A stretch of 45,849 bases of DNA, taken from the NCBI GenBank assembly GCA_964436315.1, contig CAYTCZ010000013.1:1-45849 (forward strand), given 5' to 3'. The notes under the pieces were generated by a model, which worked only from the letters and a program-made list of their open reading frames with translations, did not search any database and was not told the origin of the DNA. Each line of letters starts with the position of its first letter. The first letter of the stretch is position 1. The DNA comes from CAYTCZ01 sp964436315. GTDB lineage: Bacteria > Actinomycetota > Thermoleophilia > Gaiellales > Gaiellaceae. Positions 1 to 7,932 of this stretch are shown piece after piece. Both the position numbers and the translations under genes were made by a program.

Positions 1-1
1 T

Positions 2-61
2 GCCATCTCTCCCGAGGCAATCGAGGCCTACGGCGCGCGCTGGGCAGCGCTCGGCCAGTAA
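2..61 (+). CDS. 3' end of an unidentified gene (partial)
   Basis: The first bases read as an open frame from position 2 to a TAA at 59-61, giving the C-terminal residues AISPEAIEAYGARWAALGQ. Codons are GC-rich at the third position like the neighbours, and a strong hairpin follows at 172-210, both consistent with the end of a real gene. Nineteen residues are too few to name a family. It could be chance, since the frame cannot be followed upstream. Confidence 0.4.
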   Translation, partial: AISPEAIEAYGARWAALGQ

Positions 62-171
62 GTCGGTCGCTGCGCGGTCTTCCACTGCGACGCGGTGTTC
101 CACCGGTCGGCCGATAGACCGTGACCGGGGCGCTGCGCGGCATTCCGCCGCGATGCGGCCGACCACCCTCG

Positions 172-210
172 GTGCCCCCTGAGTTCCGAACAGCAGGAAC
201 CAGGGGGCAC
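172..210. terminator. Strong hairpin, probable terminator
   Basis: Left arm 172-187 and right arm 196-210 pair over about 15 base pairs with one bulged A (position 182) and an 8-base loop. It lies after the partial gene ending at 61 and before the next start at 282. No T-run follows. The rest of 62-281 holds only a loosely repeated CGCGG-N2-TTCC element (about 73, 91 and 136) of unknown meaning. Confidence 0.5.
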
Positions 211-269
211 TCGCCCCTCTGCAGAGCCGGATCGGGTTCCCTTGCGACCGCCTCGTCGCTTGGAGTGGA

Positions 270-275
270 TAGGGT
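270..275 (+). promoter_or_regulatory. -10 element TAGGGT, likely leaderless start
   Basis: TAGGGT lies six bases before the GTG at 282, so transcription would begin at or next to the start codon. No clear -35 is visible. The same layout recurs at many genes in this window. Confidence 0.4.
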
Positions 276-281
276 CTTGCT

Positions 282-611
282 GTGACGTCGGCAGAGTGGA
301 TCGGCGCTATCCGTGATGCGACGCTCGCGTTTGCGAGGAGCCGAGGGGCGAAGACGCCTGCCGTCCGCGTTCGATTGAACGACGGTGACGAGTTTTTCCT
401 CCACCGTGCCGAGGCTGGGCCGACCGACGATCTCGTGACGCTGAGCCCGTATCCGCCTGAGCGCGATGAGGACATGGTGCAGAGCCCGAGCGGGGCACAG
501 ATGACGCCGCGCGCGGTCGTTGTCCCCCCGGCAATGATCGCGAAGGTCGAGATCCTCGTCGAGGCTCCCACCGAGCAGGAGTTCGGGTTTCAGGTTCCCG
601 AGGAACCGTAA
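282..611 (+). CDS. Small protein of unknown function
   Basis: This encodes 109 residues with no signal peptide or membrane segment. The sequence is acidic and looks beta-rich, with a stretch around residues 29-37 (VRLNDGDEFFL) and a closing strand around residues 83-95 (VVPPAMIAKVEIL). That pattern loosely recalls small Sm-like or beta-barrel folds, but this is only an impression and I do not recognise the family. The GTG start is preferred because TAGGGT sits six bases upstream and no good Shine-Dalgarno is present. The gene stands alone between the hairpin at 172-210 and the lipoprotein gene at 684. Confidence 0.7.
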   Translation: MTSAEWIGAIRDATLAFARSRGAKTPAVRVRLNDGDEFFLHRAEAGPTDDLVTLSPYPPERDEDMVQSPSGAQMTPRAVVVPPAMIAKVEILVEAPTEQEFGFQVPEEP

Positions 612-683
612 CCTCCAAGAACACCCGTTCTCGCTCGGCTCAAGCCCCGATCCAGAGGTGCCGAAGAAGGCCAGTAAGGATCT

Positions 684-1685
684 ATGGCGAAGCACTCTTC
701 GATGAGAGCCGGAGCTCTGCTCATCCTCGTTCTCGGAGTCCTCTCTGCGGTCGTCGCCGGCTGCGGCAGCGAAGAAGGGTTCCAAGGAGCCGAGCCCCTG
801 CCTCCGCCGGCACCGCAGGAAGCCGTTGAGGAGCCAGTCGCTCCGGAACTCACGGAGCCAGCTGCCCCGCCGTCCGAGCCGATCGGGCCCCCAATGCCGG
901 AGGCAGCAGTGCTCGCAAGCGCGTCAGTCGAAACGGCTGACGCCGGGAGTGCGCACATGGCGATGGACTTCTCGATGATCATGCCCGGCTTCGAGGCGCC
1001 GTTCGCCTTCGGAATGGACGGGGCGTTCGATTTCGAGGGCCAGCGTGGGACGATGAACCTGGACTACACAGGCCTGATCGACGCTCTCGGTGAGGATGTC
1101 CCCGAGGCCGCCCAGGCGCTTCCTGACAAGATGATCATGGACGGCACCGTCCTCTACATGCGTTTCCCGGGATTCGTTGAGCTGTATCCCGATGCGACCG
1201 AATGGATCAAGATGGACGTTCAGGAACTGGCAGAGCAGCAGGGATTCGACTTCGATCTGTACTCCGGTTTCAATCAATCTGATCCGAGCCAGGTGCTCCA
1301 GTATCTCCAGTCCGCTGGCGGTGTCGAAGAGCTCGGCACGGAAAGCATTCGAGGCGTGAAGACGACCCACTATCAGGCGTTGGTCGACCTCACGAAGGTC
1401 CCAGAGCTACTTCCACCGGAGCAGCAGACCGCCCTGCAGCAGAGCTACGAGCAGCTGATCGATCAGACCGGCGAAGAGGTCATTCCGATGGATGTCTGGA
1501 TCGACAAGCAGGGACGAGCGCGTCGCGTGAGCTCGCGCATGTCATTTGGCATCGCGAGCGGTATGCCGGGCGCGAGCATGAAATGGGTCATGGATCTCTT
1601 CGACTTCGGCGCGGAGGTCGACGTTAGCCCGCCGCCGCCCGGTCAGGTCACCGATTTCTCAGAGCTTCTCGCGCAGTTCGGCTAG
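684..1685 (+). CDS. Secreted lipoprotein, LolA/LppX-like fold suspected
   Basis: The 333-residue product starts with a basic segment and a hydrophobic stretch (residues 9-25) ending in a lipobox, VAGC, with Cys27 as the lipidated residue. A Pro/Glu/Ala-rich linker (about 38-75) follows, then a globular domain of about 240 residues. That domain resembles actinobacterial lipoproteins of the LppX/LprAFG or LolA type: amphipathic strands, a late 'MDVWIDKQGRARRV' strand and a C-terminal F-rich strand. Such proteins carry lipids or lipoglycans between membrane and wall, but the assignment here rests on overall pattern only. The ATG has an AAGGA just upstream. A long hairpin directly follows the stop, so it appears monocistronic. 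Confidence 0.75.
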   Translation: MAKHSSMRAGALLILVLGVLSAVVAGCGSEEGFQGAEPLPPPAPQEAVEEPVAPELTEPAAPPSEPIGPPMPEAAVLASASVETADAGSAHMAMDFSMIMPGFEAPFAFGMDGAFDFEGQRGTMNLDYTGLIDALGEDVPEAAQALPDKMIMDGTVLYMRFPGFVELYPDATEWIKMDVQELAEQQGFDFDLYSGFNQSDPSQVLQYLQSAGGVEELGTESIRGVKTTHYQALVDLTKVPELLPPEQQTALQQSYEQLIDQTGEEVIPMDVWIDKQGRARRVSSRMSFGIASGMPGASMKWVMDLFDFGAEVDVSPPPPGQVTDFSELLAQFG

Positions 1686-1731
1686 GAGCCCATTCCGGTA
1701 GGTGCGGTGTTTCACCTACCGGTATGGGCTC
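1686..1731. terminator. Near-perfect 19-bp hairpin terminator
   Basis: Arms 1686-1704 and 1713-1731 pair over 19 positions with a single T-T mismatch and an 8-base loop. The hairpin begins one base after the stop of the lipoprotein gene. There is no T-run after it, as for the other strong hairpins in this window. Confidence 0.65.
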
Positions 1732-1766
1732 TAAAGCGGATAAGCGAGAGGTCGGCCGCTGCGCGC

Positions 1767-1772
1767 TAGCGT
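1767..1772 (+). promoter_or_regulatory. -10 element TAGCGT before hemY
   Basis: TAGCGT ends eight bases before the ATG at 1781, the spacing expected for a leaderless or nearly leaderless message. It also supports the inner ATG over the in-frame ATG at 1724, which lies inside the preceding hairpin. Confidence 0.45.
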
Positions 1773-1780
1773 TCCAGTGC

Positions 1781-3151
1781 ATGCGACTTGCGATTGTGGG
1801 AGGCGGACTCGCCGGTCTCGCGGCGGCCTACGAAGCTGAGCAACTCTCCAGAGGGGAGGGTCTCGAGCTGGAGATCGTGATCTACGAGGCCGCGGATCGG
1901 CTCGGCGGGAAGCTCCATACGAGTCGGGAAGATGGCTTTGTCATCGAGCACGGTGCGGATGCGATGGTGCGCTACAAGCCGTGGGCCGTCGACCTCTGCG
2001 GAGAACTGGGGATCGACTCCCAGCTGGTCGACACGCTGCCGGCCGATCCGGCGGCGCTCATCTTTGCTCGTGGACAGCTCGCTCCACTCCCTCGAGGCCT
2101 GAACGTCGCGATCCCAAGCGACCTGCGATCCCTCATGCAGAGTCGCTTGCTCACGCCGGCCGGCAAGGCCCGCGCGTTGGCCGACCTAGTTCTCCCGAGG
2201 AGGAGCGTCGGCGGTGACGAGGCGCTCGGCGAACTCGTTACGCGGCGTCTAGGTCGGGAGCTGTGGCAGAACCTTGCAGCGCCGCTCGTCGGCGGAATCT
2301 ACGGCGGTGATCCGGCAAGCTTGTCGACGCAGGCTACGTTTCCTCAGCTGCTCGAGCTTGAACAGCAGGAGCGGAGTCTGATTCTCGGATCTCGACGCCT
2401 GCTCAAGCGACGTGCCCTCAGTCGAGAGAGGGGAACGTTGTTTGCCTCACTCGCGGGAGGCCTTGGCGACCTGGTCGAGGCGATCGTGAACTCGCTGCAG
2501 TCGAGCAAGCTCCGGACCGGGACGCCAGTCGAGAGCCTGAACGAGCTCGACGCGGATGCGGTGGTCCTTGCGATCCCCGCGTTCTCTTGCGCCACGATTC
2601 TGGCCGATCGGGTCCCAGAGGCCGCGGCTCTGCTTCGGGAAATCGACTATCTCGACTCGACCAGTATCACCATGGCGTTCAAGGCCGAGTCGCTCAACGG
2701 GCTCCCCGGCCATGGTCTCCTCTTCGCAGCCGGAGATCGAGGAACTGTCCGAGGCTTCACCTGGGTGGATCGCAAGTGGGGGGGCCGTGCCCCGGCTGGA
2801 GCCGCACTCATTCGAGCGTTCCTCTCCGCGGAAGCCGGCGATCTCGACGACGAGCAGGTCGTCGAGCGCGCACTCCAGGCGCTCGGTCGTGCCGGCATCG
2901 AGCCCGGTGCCCCGGAGAGAGTCTGGATTACGCGTTGGCCGAAGGGGATGCCCCGGTATGCCCTAGGACATCCCGAGCGGGTCGGTCGCATTGAGAGAGC
3001 ACTGACGAACGTGCCCGGGGTCTTTGCAGCCGGGTCGGCATACAGGGGCGTGGGAGTTCCCGATGTCGTTCGTGACGGCCGTGAGTCCGCACGGCGGGCT
3101 GTTGCCCTGCTCACGAGCCGACGACAGGATCGTCGACCCAGTCGCGGGTGA
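1781..3151 (+). CDS. hemY: Protoporphyrinogen/coproporphyrinogen oxidase (HemY/CgoX type)
   Basis: This is a 456-residue FAD amine-oxidase-fold enzyme. It opens with a dinucleotide-binding motif (MRLAIVGGGLAGLAAAYEA), followed by an acidic residue at the end of the second strand (VIYEAADRLGGK). The conserved HGADAM and a C-terminal FAD-closing motif (GVFAAGSAYRGVGVPDVV) are also present. These are typical of the oxygen-dependent oxidase of haem synthesis; in actinobacteria that enzyme usually oxidises coproporphyrinogen III (CgoX). The upstream ATG at 1724 would add 19 residues unlike the family and lies in the terminator stem. The 3' end overlaps the convergent glycosylase gene by 41 bases. 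No other haem gene is in the window. Confidence 0.88.
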   Translation: MRLAIVGGGLAGLAAAYEAEQLSRGEGLELEIVIYEAADRLGGKLHTSREDGFVIEHGADAMVRYKPWAVDLCGELGIDSQLVDTLPADPAALIFARGQLAPLPRGLNVAIPSDLRSLMQSRLLTPAGKARALADLVLPRRSVGGDEALGELVTRRLGRELWQNLAAPLVGGIYGGDPASLSTQATFPQLLELEQQERSLILGSRRLLKRRALSRERGTLFASLAGGLGDLVEAIVNSLQSSKLRTGTPVESLNELDADAVVLAIPAFSCATILADRVPEAAALLREIDYLDSTSITMAFKAESLNGLPGHGLLFAAGDRGTVRGFTWVDRKWGGRAPAGAALIRAFLSAEAGDLDDEQVVERALQALGRAGIEPGAPERVWITRWPKGMPRYALGHPERVGRIERALTNVPGVFAAGSAYRGVGVPDVVRDGRESARRAVALLTSRRQDRRPSRG

Positions 3152-4025
3152 GGTAAAGCCAGAACGCGAGTCCGGCGTAGTCGCCGTACCGCGAGAATCG
3201 TCGCCGAATCGTCGAATCCTTGACGTTGTGCCCCACGAGGCGGGCGTACTTCGGCCGTGTCCAGGAGTCGAGGACGAGCCTCGAGTAGCGGCCGAGGAGC
3301 ATCATGATGTGCGACGCGGCGTACGGGCCGATCCCAGGAAGCGCTAAAAGGCGGTCCTCCACGTCGTCGTCTGCGAGATTCTCGCGATCGGCCAGCTGCT
3401 CGAGGTCTATGGTGCCGGCGGCCACAGACCGTGCGAGCTGCTTGAGGAACGGACCGCGATATCCGGCCCGTACCCGATCGCGGTAGAAGTCGTCCCTTGC
3501 TCGCGCCATGGTCTCGGGTGTCGGGAAGGCGTGACCCGCATTAGCGATCGCCGGTCGACCGAGGCCGGTCACCAAGGCCCCGACCATACGCTCGGTCGCT
3601 GACCACGCGCAGTTGGTCGTACAAATGGTTTTGACGGTGTCTTCGAAAACGGATGCGCTTCGAACCATTCGGCCGGCGCCCCTGGCCGCCCACGCAAGAT
3701 CGGGATCGTCCGAGATCAGGTCATAGAAACCGCTCAGATCCTCGTCAAGGCGCAGGAGATGCTGAACGCTCCGTTCAATTCCCTCTGCGACTCGCGCGGA
3801 CGGTGCAGCCCCGACGACGTCCACGGTTGCGACGTTCCGACGCTGGCGGATTCGCACTGTCCGCGGCTTCGCGCAGGTGAGGTCCAAGGTTGCCTCGAGC
3901 ACACGCTTTTCTCGGTCAATGCGCATGGGCGGGAGCGCCACGAGCCCGTGGGAATTGATCGTGCGCCAAAGGTCGACTGGCTCGCCGGCACCGCCCGCCA
4001 GCCTGATCGTTGTCACTGTGTTCAC
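3111..4025 (-). CDS. HhH-GPD DNA glycosylase, AlkA/OGG1-like
   Basis: The 304-residue protein has the layout of the helix-hairpin-helix base-excision glycosylases. An N-terminal beta domain (about 1-110) precedes a helical domain with FEDTVKTICTTNCAW (about 127-141), the hairpin LPGIGPYAA (229-237) and the catalytic aspartate D253 in LDSW. These enzymes remove alkylated or oxidised bases such as 3-methyladenine or 8-oxoguanine. An OGG1-type catalytic lysine is not evident, so an AlkA-like monofunctional enzyme is more likely. It starts at a GTG overlapping the stop of the DUF192 gene (GTGA), so the two form one transcription unit. Its 3' end overlaps hemY. Confidence 0.82.
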   Translation of the reverse strand: MNTVTTIRLAGGAGEPVDLWRTINSHGLVALPPMRIDREKRVLEATLDLTCAKPRTVRIRQRRNVATVDVVGAAPSARVAEGIERSVQHLLRLDEDLSGFYDLISDDPDLAWAARGAGRMVRSASVFEDTVKTICTTNCAWSATERMVGALVTGLGRPAIANAGHAFPTPETMARARDDFYRDRVRAGYRGPFLKQLARSVAAGTIDLEQLADRENLADDDVEDRLLALPGIGPYAASHIMMLLGRYSRLVLDSWTRPKYARLVGHNVKDSTIRRRFSRYGDYAGLAFWLYLTRDWVDDPVVGS

Positions 4026-4513
4026 AAGCGCCCGAGCCGGGCGAGATCACCAAGCTGAACGCCCAGGCGGCTAAACGCGCCCTGATTCACCTCCAGAGCG
4101 CTGCTCCAGAGGAGTTCTGGACTGTAAACCGGGCACGGTTCGGACTCGCACGGCTCCATGTCGAGAATTCGGAGAATCCTGCCATCGCCGTCCATGAAGG
4201 CCACCGAGAGCGGGATCAGCGTATTCCTCATGGTGAAGGCGTTGGCGACCGGCTCTGGGCTCAGAAAGACCATGCCGGCGTTCTCGGGGAGCGAAGTGCG
4301 ACCCATCAGTCCGAGTTGTCTTGCCTCCATCGTTTCGGCGATCTCGACATCGAGTTCGACGGTCCCGGTCTGGGTCTCAATCTCGACGATGCCCTGACCG
4401 AAGACCGCCGATTCCGTGGACTCTTCCGAAGTCTCCGCCGAGTCTCCACCGCAGGCGGCGAGAACCAGCAGCAGCACGACGATGGCGGCGCACCCTCTGA
4501 CAAAACGCGCCAT
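4022..4513 (-). CDS. DUF192 family lipoprotein
   Basis: The product of 163 residues begins with a short basic segment, a hydrophobic core and a lipobox LAAC (Cys21), then a Ser/Glu-rich spacer. The C-terminal 120 residues match the DUF192 pattern: VELDVEIAETMEARQLGLMG, then a PxxA-F-M-N-T-IPLSVAFMDGDGRIL core and a final segment with MEPC..CPVYS. The family's biochemical role is not established. I chose the ATG at 4513 because it gives a textbook lipoprotein signal; an ATG at 4600 would add 29 basic residues. It is the first gene of a two-gene unit with the downstream glycosylase, divergent from hyuA. Confidence 0.75.
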   Translation of the reverse strand: MARFVRGCAAIVVLLLVLAACGGDSAETSEESTESAVFGQGIVEIETQTGTVELDVEIAETMEARQLGLMGRTSLPENAGMVFLSPEPVANAFTMRNTLIPLSVAFMDGDGRILRILDMEPCESEPCPVYSPELLWSSALEVNQGAFSRLGVQLGDLARLGRL

Positions 4514-4601
4514 CCGACGCGTCGGGTCAGTGATCTGCGTGGCGGCGGCCGATTTTCGGCGACGGCGCAGCTGGGTCGCGACGGGCACGAGGGACGGCAT
4601 G

Positions 4602-4611
4602 AAACTATCTT
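4602..4611. promoter_or_regulatory. Overlapping divergent -10 elements (hyuA and DUF192 gene)
   Basis: On the plus strand TATCTT (4606-4611) ends seven bases before the hyuA GTG at 4619. On the minus strand TAGTTT (4607 down to 4602) would serve the DUF192/glycosylase unit with a leader of about 80 bases to 4513. The two hexamers share bases 4606-4607, so polymerase could occupy only one at a time. Confidence 0.35.
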
Positions 4612-4618
4612 GGCGATC

Positions 4619-6358
4619 GTGGCGATTCTCGGAGTAGATGTCGGAGGCACGTTTACGGATGCCGTTCTCCTCGAGGACGGTCGTTTGCGAACCGAAAAGG
4701 TGCCGACCGCGCTTCGCCAGGAGGAGTCGGTCATCGCGTCCGCGAGGGGTGTCGGCGCGACCGATGTCGATCGTTTTACCCATGGGACGACGATCGCCAC
4801 GAACGCTCTTCTCGAGCGCAAGGGCGCGGAGACGGCGTTCGTCACCACTGCCGGTTTCGAACACTTGCTCCACCTTGGCCGACAGACAAGGGCTCATCTC
4901 TACCGGCTCTGCGAGTCGAATCCCGAACCGCTCGTCCCTGTAGATCAATGCTACGGAGTTCGAGAGCGGGTCGGACCCGACGGCGTTCTCAAACGGCTGG
5001 ATCTTTCCTCACTGCCCGAAATCGATGCTGAGGCGGTGGCGGTGTGCCTGCTGTTTTCGTTCCGCGATCCGAGTCACGAGAAGGCCGTCGCCGACGAACT
5101 CCGCCGGCGAGCCCCCACCGTCCACGTCGTCGCGTCGCACGAGGTGTCTCCCGAGTTCCGCGAGTACGAGCGGGCGTCCACGACGGCTGCCGATGCCTAC
5201 CTCGGACCGCTCACGGCGAGGTATCTCCGAGCGTTGGCTGCTCTGTGCAAGGGGGCTGGCCTTCCGGAGCCGCTGGTCATGCGGTCTTCCGGCGGCGTCG
5301 GCTCGATCGATGAGATCGCGGATCATCCGTCGTGGGCTCTCGTGTCGGGTCCAGCGGGAGGCGCCGTCGGGGCGGCGAAGGTTGCCCGACTGGCGGGTGT
5401 GGAGAACGCGATCTCGTTCGACATGGGCGGAACGTCGACAGATGTCTGTCTCATCGCCGACGGCCACGTCGAGCGCACAACCGAACGACCCGTGGGCGGC
5501 CTTCCGATCAAGCTTCCCACGGTCGATCTCCACACTGTTGGCGCGGGGGGCGGCTCGATTGCCTGGGTCGATGCGGGAGGTGCGCTGCGCGTCGGCCCGC
5601 AGAGTGCAGGGGCGAACCCCGGCCCAGCCTGCTACGGCCATGGGGGTGAACGCCCGACCGTCACTGACGCGAACCTCCTGCTCGGGAGGCTCCCCGATCA
5701 GCTCGCCGGCGGGCTCGAACTCGACCGTGCAGCAGCGGAGCGCGCGCTCACGGGAATCGCGCCGGAACATGTGATCCGAGTTGTGAACGCGGAGATGCTT
5801 CGGGCGCTCCGCGTGGTCTCGGTCGAACGGGGACACGATCCCCGGGACTTCGCGCTCGTTGCGTTTGGCGGCGCGGGCCCGCTTCACGCATGCGAGCTCG
5901 CCGAGGAACTCGGGATCCGCACGGTGCTCGTGCCCGAGGCGGCGGGTGTGTTATCGGCCCTCGGTCTGGTCGCCTCGGACGAGCGCCGGGACTTCGTCGA
6001 GCCATATGTCCACCTACTCGAGGACGTCGGTGATCTCCCCGAGTGCGGGGAGGCGGATCTCCGCTATCGAGGCCAATCTTTCGAGCTCACCGTGCCGCTC
6101 GGCTCGAACCTCGCGGGCCGGTTCCATGAGGCTCACGCCGAGAGATACGGCTACGCGGAGATCGACCGCCCCGTCGAGCTCGTTGCAGTTCGTACTGCGG
6201 AAGTCGTCGCGGCACCGACGTTCGACCTCCAGGGCGAAGCACGCGCGGTCAAGGGCCCCGCAGTGCTCGAGTTCCCCGGCGCCACGTGCTGGGTCCCCGC
6301 CGGCTGGAGCGGACAGAGTGACCCGCACGGAACTCTCGTGTTGAAGCGAGGCGAATGA
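4619..6358 (+). CDS. hyuA: Hydantoinase/oxoprolinase A subunit
   Basis: This 579-residue protein carries the HyuA signature blocks. These are the nucleotide-binding start MAILGVDVGGTFTDA, FTHGTTIATNALLERKGA, a middle VSGPAGGAVGAA / FDMGGTSTDV block, GAGGGSIAW, GPACYG, and FGGAGPLHACELA. The family hydrolyses five-membered cyclic amides such as hydantoins or 5-oxoproline with ATP, working with HyuB. The substrate cannot be told from sequence. It is shorter than typical single HyuA chains because the C-terminal part is brief. The GTG at 4619 matches the family start and has TATCTT seven bases upstream. It overlaps hyuB by four bases (ATGA), implying translational coupling. Confidence 0.85.
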   Translation: MAILGVDVGGTFTDAVLLEDGRLRTEKVPTALRQEESVIASARGVGATDVDRFTHGTTIATNALLERKGAETAFVTTAGFEHLLHLGRQTRAHLYRLCESNPEPLVPVDQCYGVRERVGPDGVLKRLDLSSLPEIDAEAVAVCLLFSFRDPSHEKAVADELRRRAPTVHVVASHEVSPEFREYERASTTAADAYLGPLTARYLRALAALCKGAGLPEPLVMRSSGGVGSIDEIADHPSWALVSGPAGGAVGAAKVARLAGVENAISFDMGGTSTDVCLIADGHVERTTERPVGGLPIKLPTVDLHTVGAGGGSIAWVDAGGALRVGPQSAGANPGPACYGHGGERPTVTDANLLLGRLPDQLAGGLELDRAAAERALTGIAPEHVIRVVNAEMLRALRVVSVERGHDPRDFALVAFGGAGPLHACELAEELGIRTVLVPEAAGVLSALGLVASDERRDFVEPYVHLLEDVGDLPECGEADLRYRGQSFELTVPLGSNLAGRFHEAHAERYGYAEIDRPVELVAVRTAEVVAAPTFDLQGEARAVKGPAVLEFPGATCWVPAGWSGQSDPHGTLVLKRGE

Positions 6359-7860
6359 TGGCAGCCACCGAGTCGATGGACATCGAGCTCCAGGTTCTTG
6401 GCAACCAGCTTCGTGCCGTTGCAGAGGAGATGGGGGCTGTGCTGATCCGCTCCGCGTTCTCGGCGAACATCAAGGAACGGCGCGACTGCTCAACTGCGCT
6501 CTTCGACCGGAATGGCCGGATGATTACCCAGGCCGAGCACATACCCGTTCATCTGGGTGCGATGCCCGAGGCCGTTCACGCCGTCCAGGAGCGATCACCA
6601 GAGATCGGAGAGATCTATGTCGTGAACGATCCGTTCACGGGTGGTACCCACCTTCCCGACATCACACTGGTCTCGCGGACGGCGGCCGGATTCGCAGTCT
6701 CACGTGCTCATCACGCCGATGTCGGCGGAATGGAGCCCGCGAGCCTCCCGGCAGATTCGACATCGATCTACCAGGAGGGTCTGGTCGTCCCGCCCGTCAA
6801 ACTGACCGACGATCTCCTCCGGCTCTTCATTGCCAACATGAGGAACCCGGATGAGCGGAGGGGGGATCTGCGTGCCCAGGTGGCGTCGCACCGGTTAGCG
6901 GAGCGCCGGATCTCGGAGCTGGTCGAACGGTACGGCGAGGATCGAGTGATCGGGGCGATGGGCGCCCTGTTCGATCATTCTGAGCGCACCGTGCGACGCG
7001 CCATCGCCGGGCTGCCAGACGGAAGGTACGAAGCCGCTGACATACTCGAACCCGCGACGGGAGTCCTCGAGATCCGAGCGGCGGTAACGATTGCCGGCGA
7101 AGAGCTCGAAATCGACTTCGCCGGCACATCGGCCCAGCATGATGGGAATCTCAACTGCCCTCTTGCGGTGACCCGCTCCGCGTCGTTCTTTGTCGTTCGC
7201 ATGCTCACGGCTCCGGATCTCCCGGCGTCGGGCGGAGCGTACGCTCCGGTGCGGGTTCATGCCGAGCCGGGCTCGCTCCTCAATGCGGTTCCGCCCGCGG
7301 CCGTTGTGGCGGGGAACACGGAAACATCGAGCCGTGTTGTCGACACACTCATCGCTGCGTTCGGACTCGCCGTTCCGGTGCCGGCGCAAGGGCAGGGCAC
7401 CATGAACAACCTGACGTTCGGAAATCAGGGATTCGCCTACTACGAGACCATCGGGGGTGGCCAGGGTGCCTGCCCCGAGCGCGACGGCCAATCGGCGGTG
7501 CACGTGGCGATGTCGAACACCTTGAACACGCCGATCGAAGCTCTCGAGCTAGCCTACCCGCTTCGCGTCCTGTCCTATGGGCTCCGCCCCGGCTCCGGCG
7601 GCAAAGGAATCCACCGCGGAGGCGACGGTGTGATTCGAGAACTCCAGGTGCTTGAACACTGCCGGCTATCCATCCTCTCGGAACGCCGAACGCGCGGCCC
7701 GGCCGGGGCCGCCGGCGGAGGACCGGGAGCGTCTGGAACGAACTACCTCAACGGCAACAGGCTCGGTGCCAAGGTGACCCAGTCGTTGAATGCGGGCGAC
7801 GTCGTTCGGATTGAAAGCCCGGGTGGAGGGGGCTACGGGAAACCGATTGAGCGTGACTAG
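6355..7860 (+). CDS. hyuB: Hydantoinase/oxoprolinase B subunit
   Basis: The 501-residue product matches the HyuB family throughout. It has the N-terminal ELQVLGNQLRAVAEEMG, IRSAFSANIKERRDCSTALF, ITQAEHIPVHLGAMPEAV, the conserved NDPFTGGTHLPDITLV, RAHHADVGG, and the C-terminal glycine-rich SPGGGGYGKP. It is the partner of HyuA in ATP-dependent cyclic amide hydrolysis in the cytoplasm. The start is the first of two adjacent ATGs, overlapping the hyuA stop. The gene ends ten bases before the direct-repeat operator of the two-component system, with no clear terminator between them. Confidence 0.85.
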   Translation: MMAATESMDIELQVLGNQLRAVAEEMGAVLIRSAFSANIKERRDCSTALFDRNGRMITQAEHIPVHLGAMPEAVHAVQERSPEIGEIYVVNDPFTGGTHLPDITLVSRTAAGFAVSRAHHADVGGMEPASLPADSTSIYQEGLVVPPVKLTDDLLRLFIANMRNPDERRGDLRAQVASHRLAERRISELVERYGEDRVIGAMGALFDHSERTVRRAIAGLPDGRYEAADILEPATGVLEIRAAVTIAGEELEIDFAGTSAQHDGNLNCPLAVTRSASFFVVRMLTAPDLPASGGAYAPVRVHAEPGSLLNAVPPAAVVAGNTETSSRVVDTLIAAFGLAVPVPAQGQGTMNNLTFGNQGFAYYETIGGGQGACPERDGQSAVHVAMSNTLNTPIEALELAYPLRVLSYGLRPGSGGKGIHRGGDGVIRELQVLEHCRLSILSERRTRGPAGAAGGGPGASGTNYLNGNRLGAKVTQSLNAGDVVRIESPGGGGYGKPIERD

Positions 7861-7869
7861 CTCGGGTGC

Positions 7870-7897
7870 TCTCAGTGGGTTCTCAGATTCCTCTTAG
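7870..7897 (+). promoter_or_regulatory. Three TCTCAG direct repeats, OmpR-family operator
   Basis: TCTCAG (7870-7875), TCTCAG (7881-7886) and TCTTAG (7892-7897) recur every 11 bases. Tandem direct repeats one helical turn apart are the usual binding layout for dimers of OmpR/PhoB-type regulators. The array ends 17 bases before a -10-like TGTAAC (7914-7919), a good position for an activator next to polymerase. Autoregulation by the downstream response regulator is the simplest reading. Confidence 0.55.
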
Positions 7898-7932
7898 TCT
7901 CCGTTGCGACTCTTGTAACGCGGGCTAGTGCA

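Noticed and set aside
4010..4618. N-terminal extension of hyuA by about 200 residues
   Set aside because: The extension is antisense to the DUF192 lipoprotein gene and matches nothing; the family start is at MAILGVDVGG (4619).
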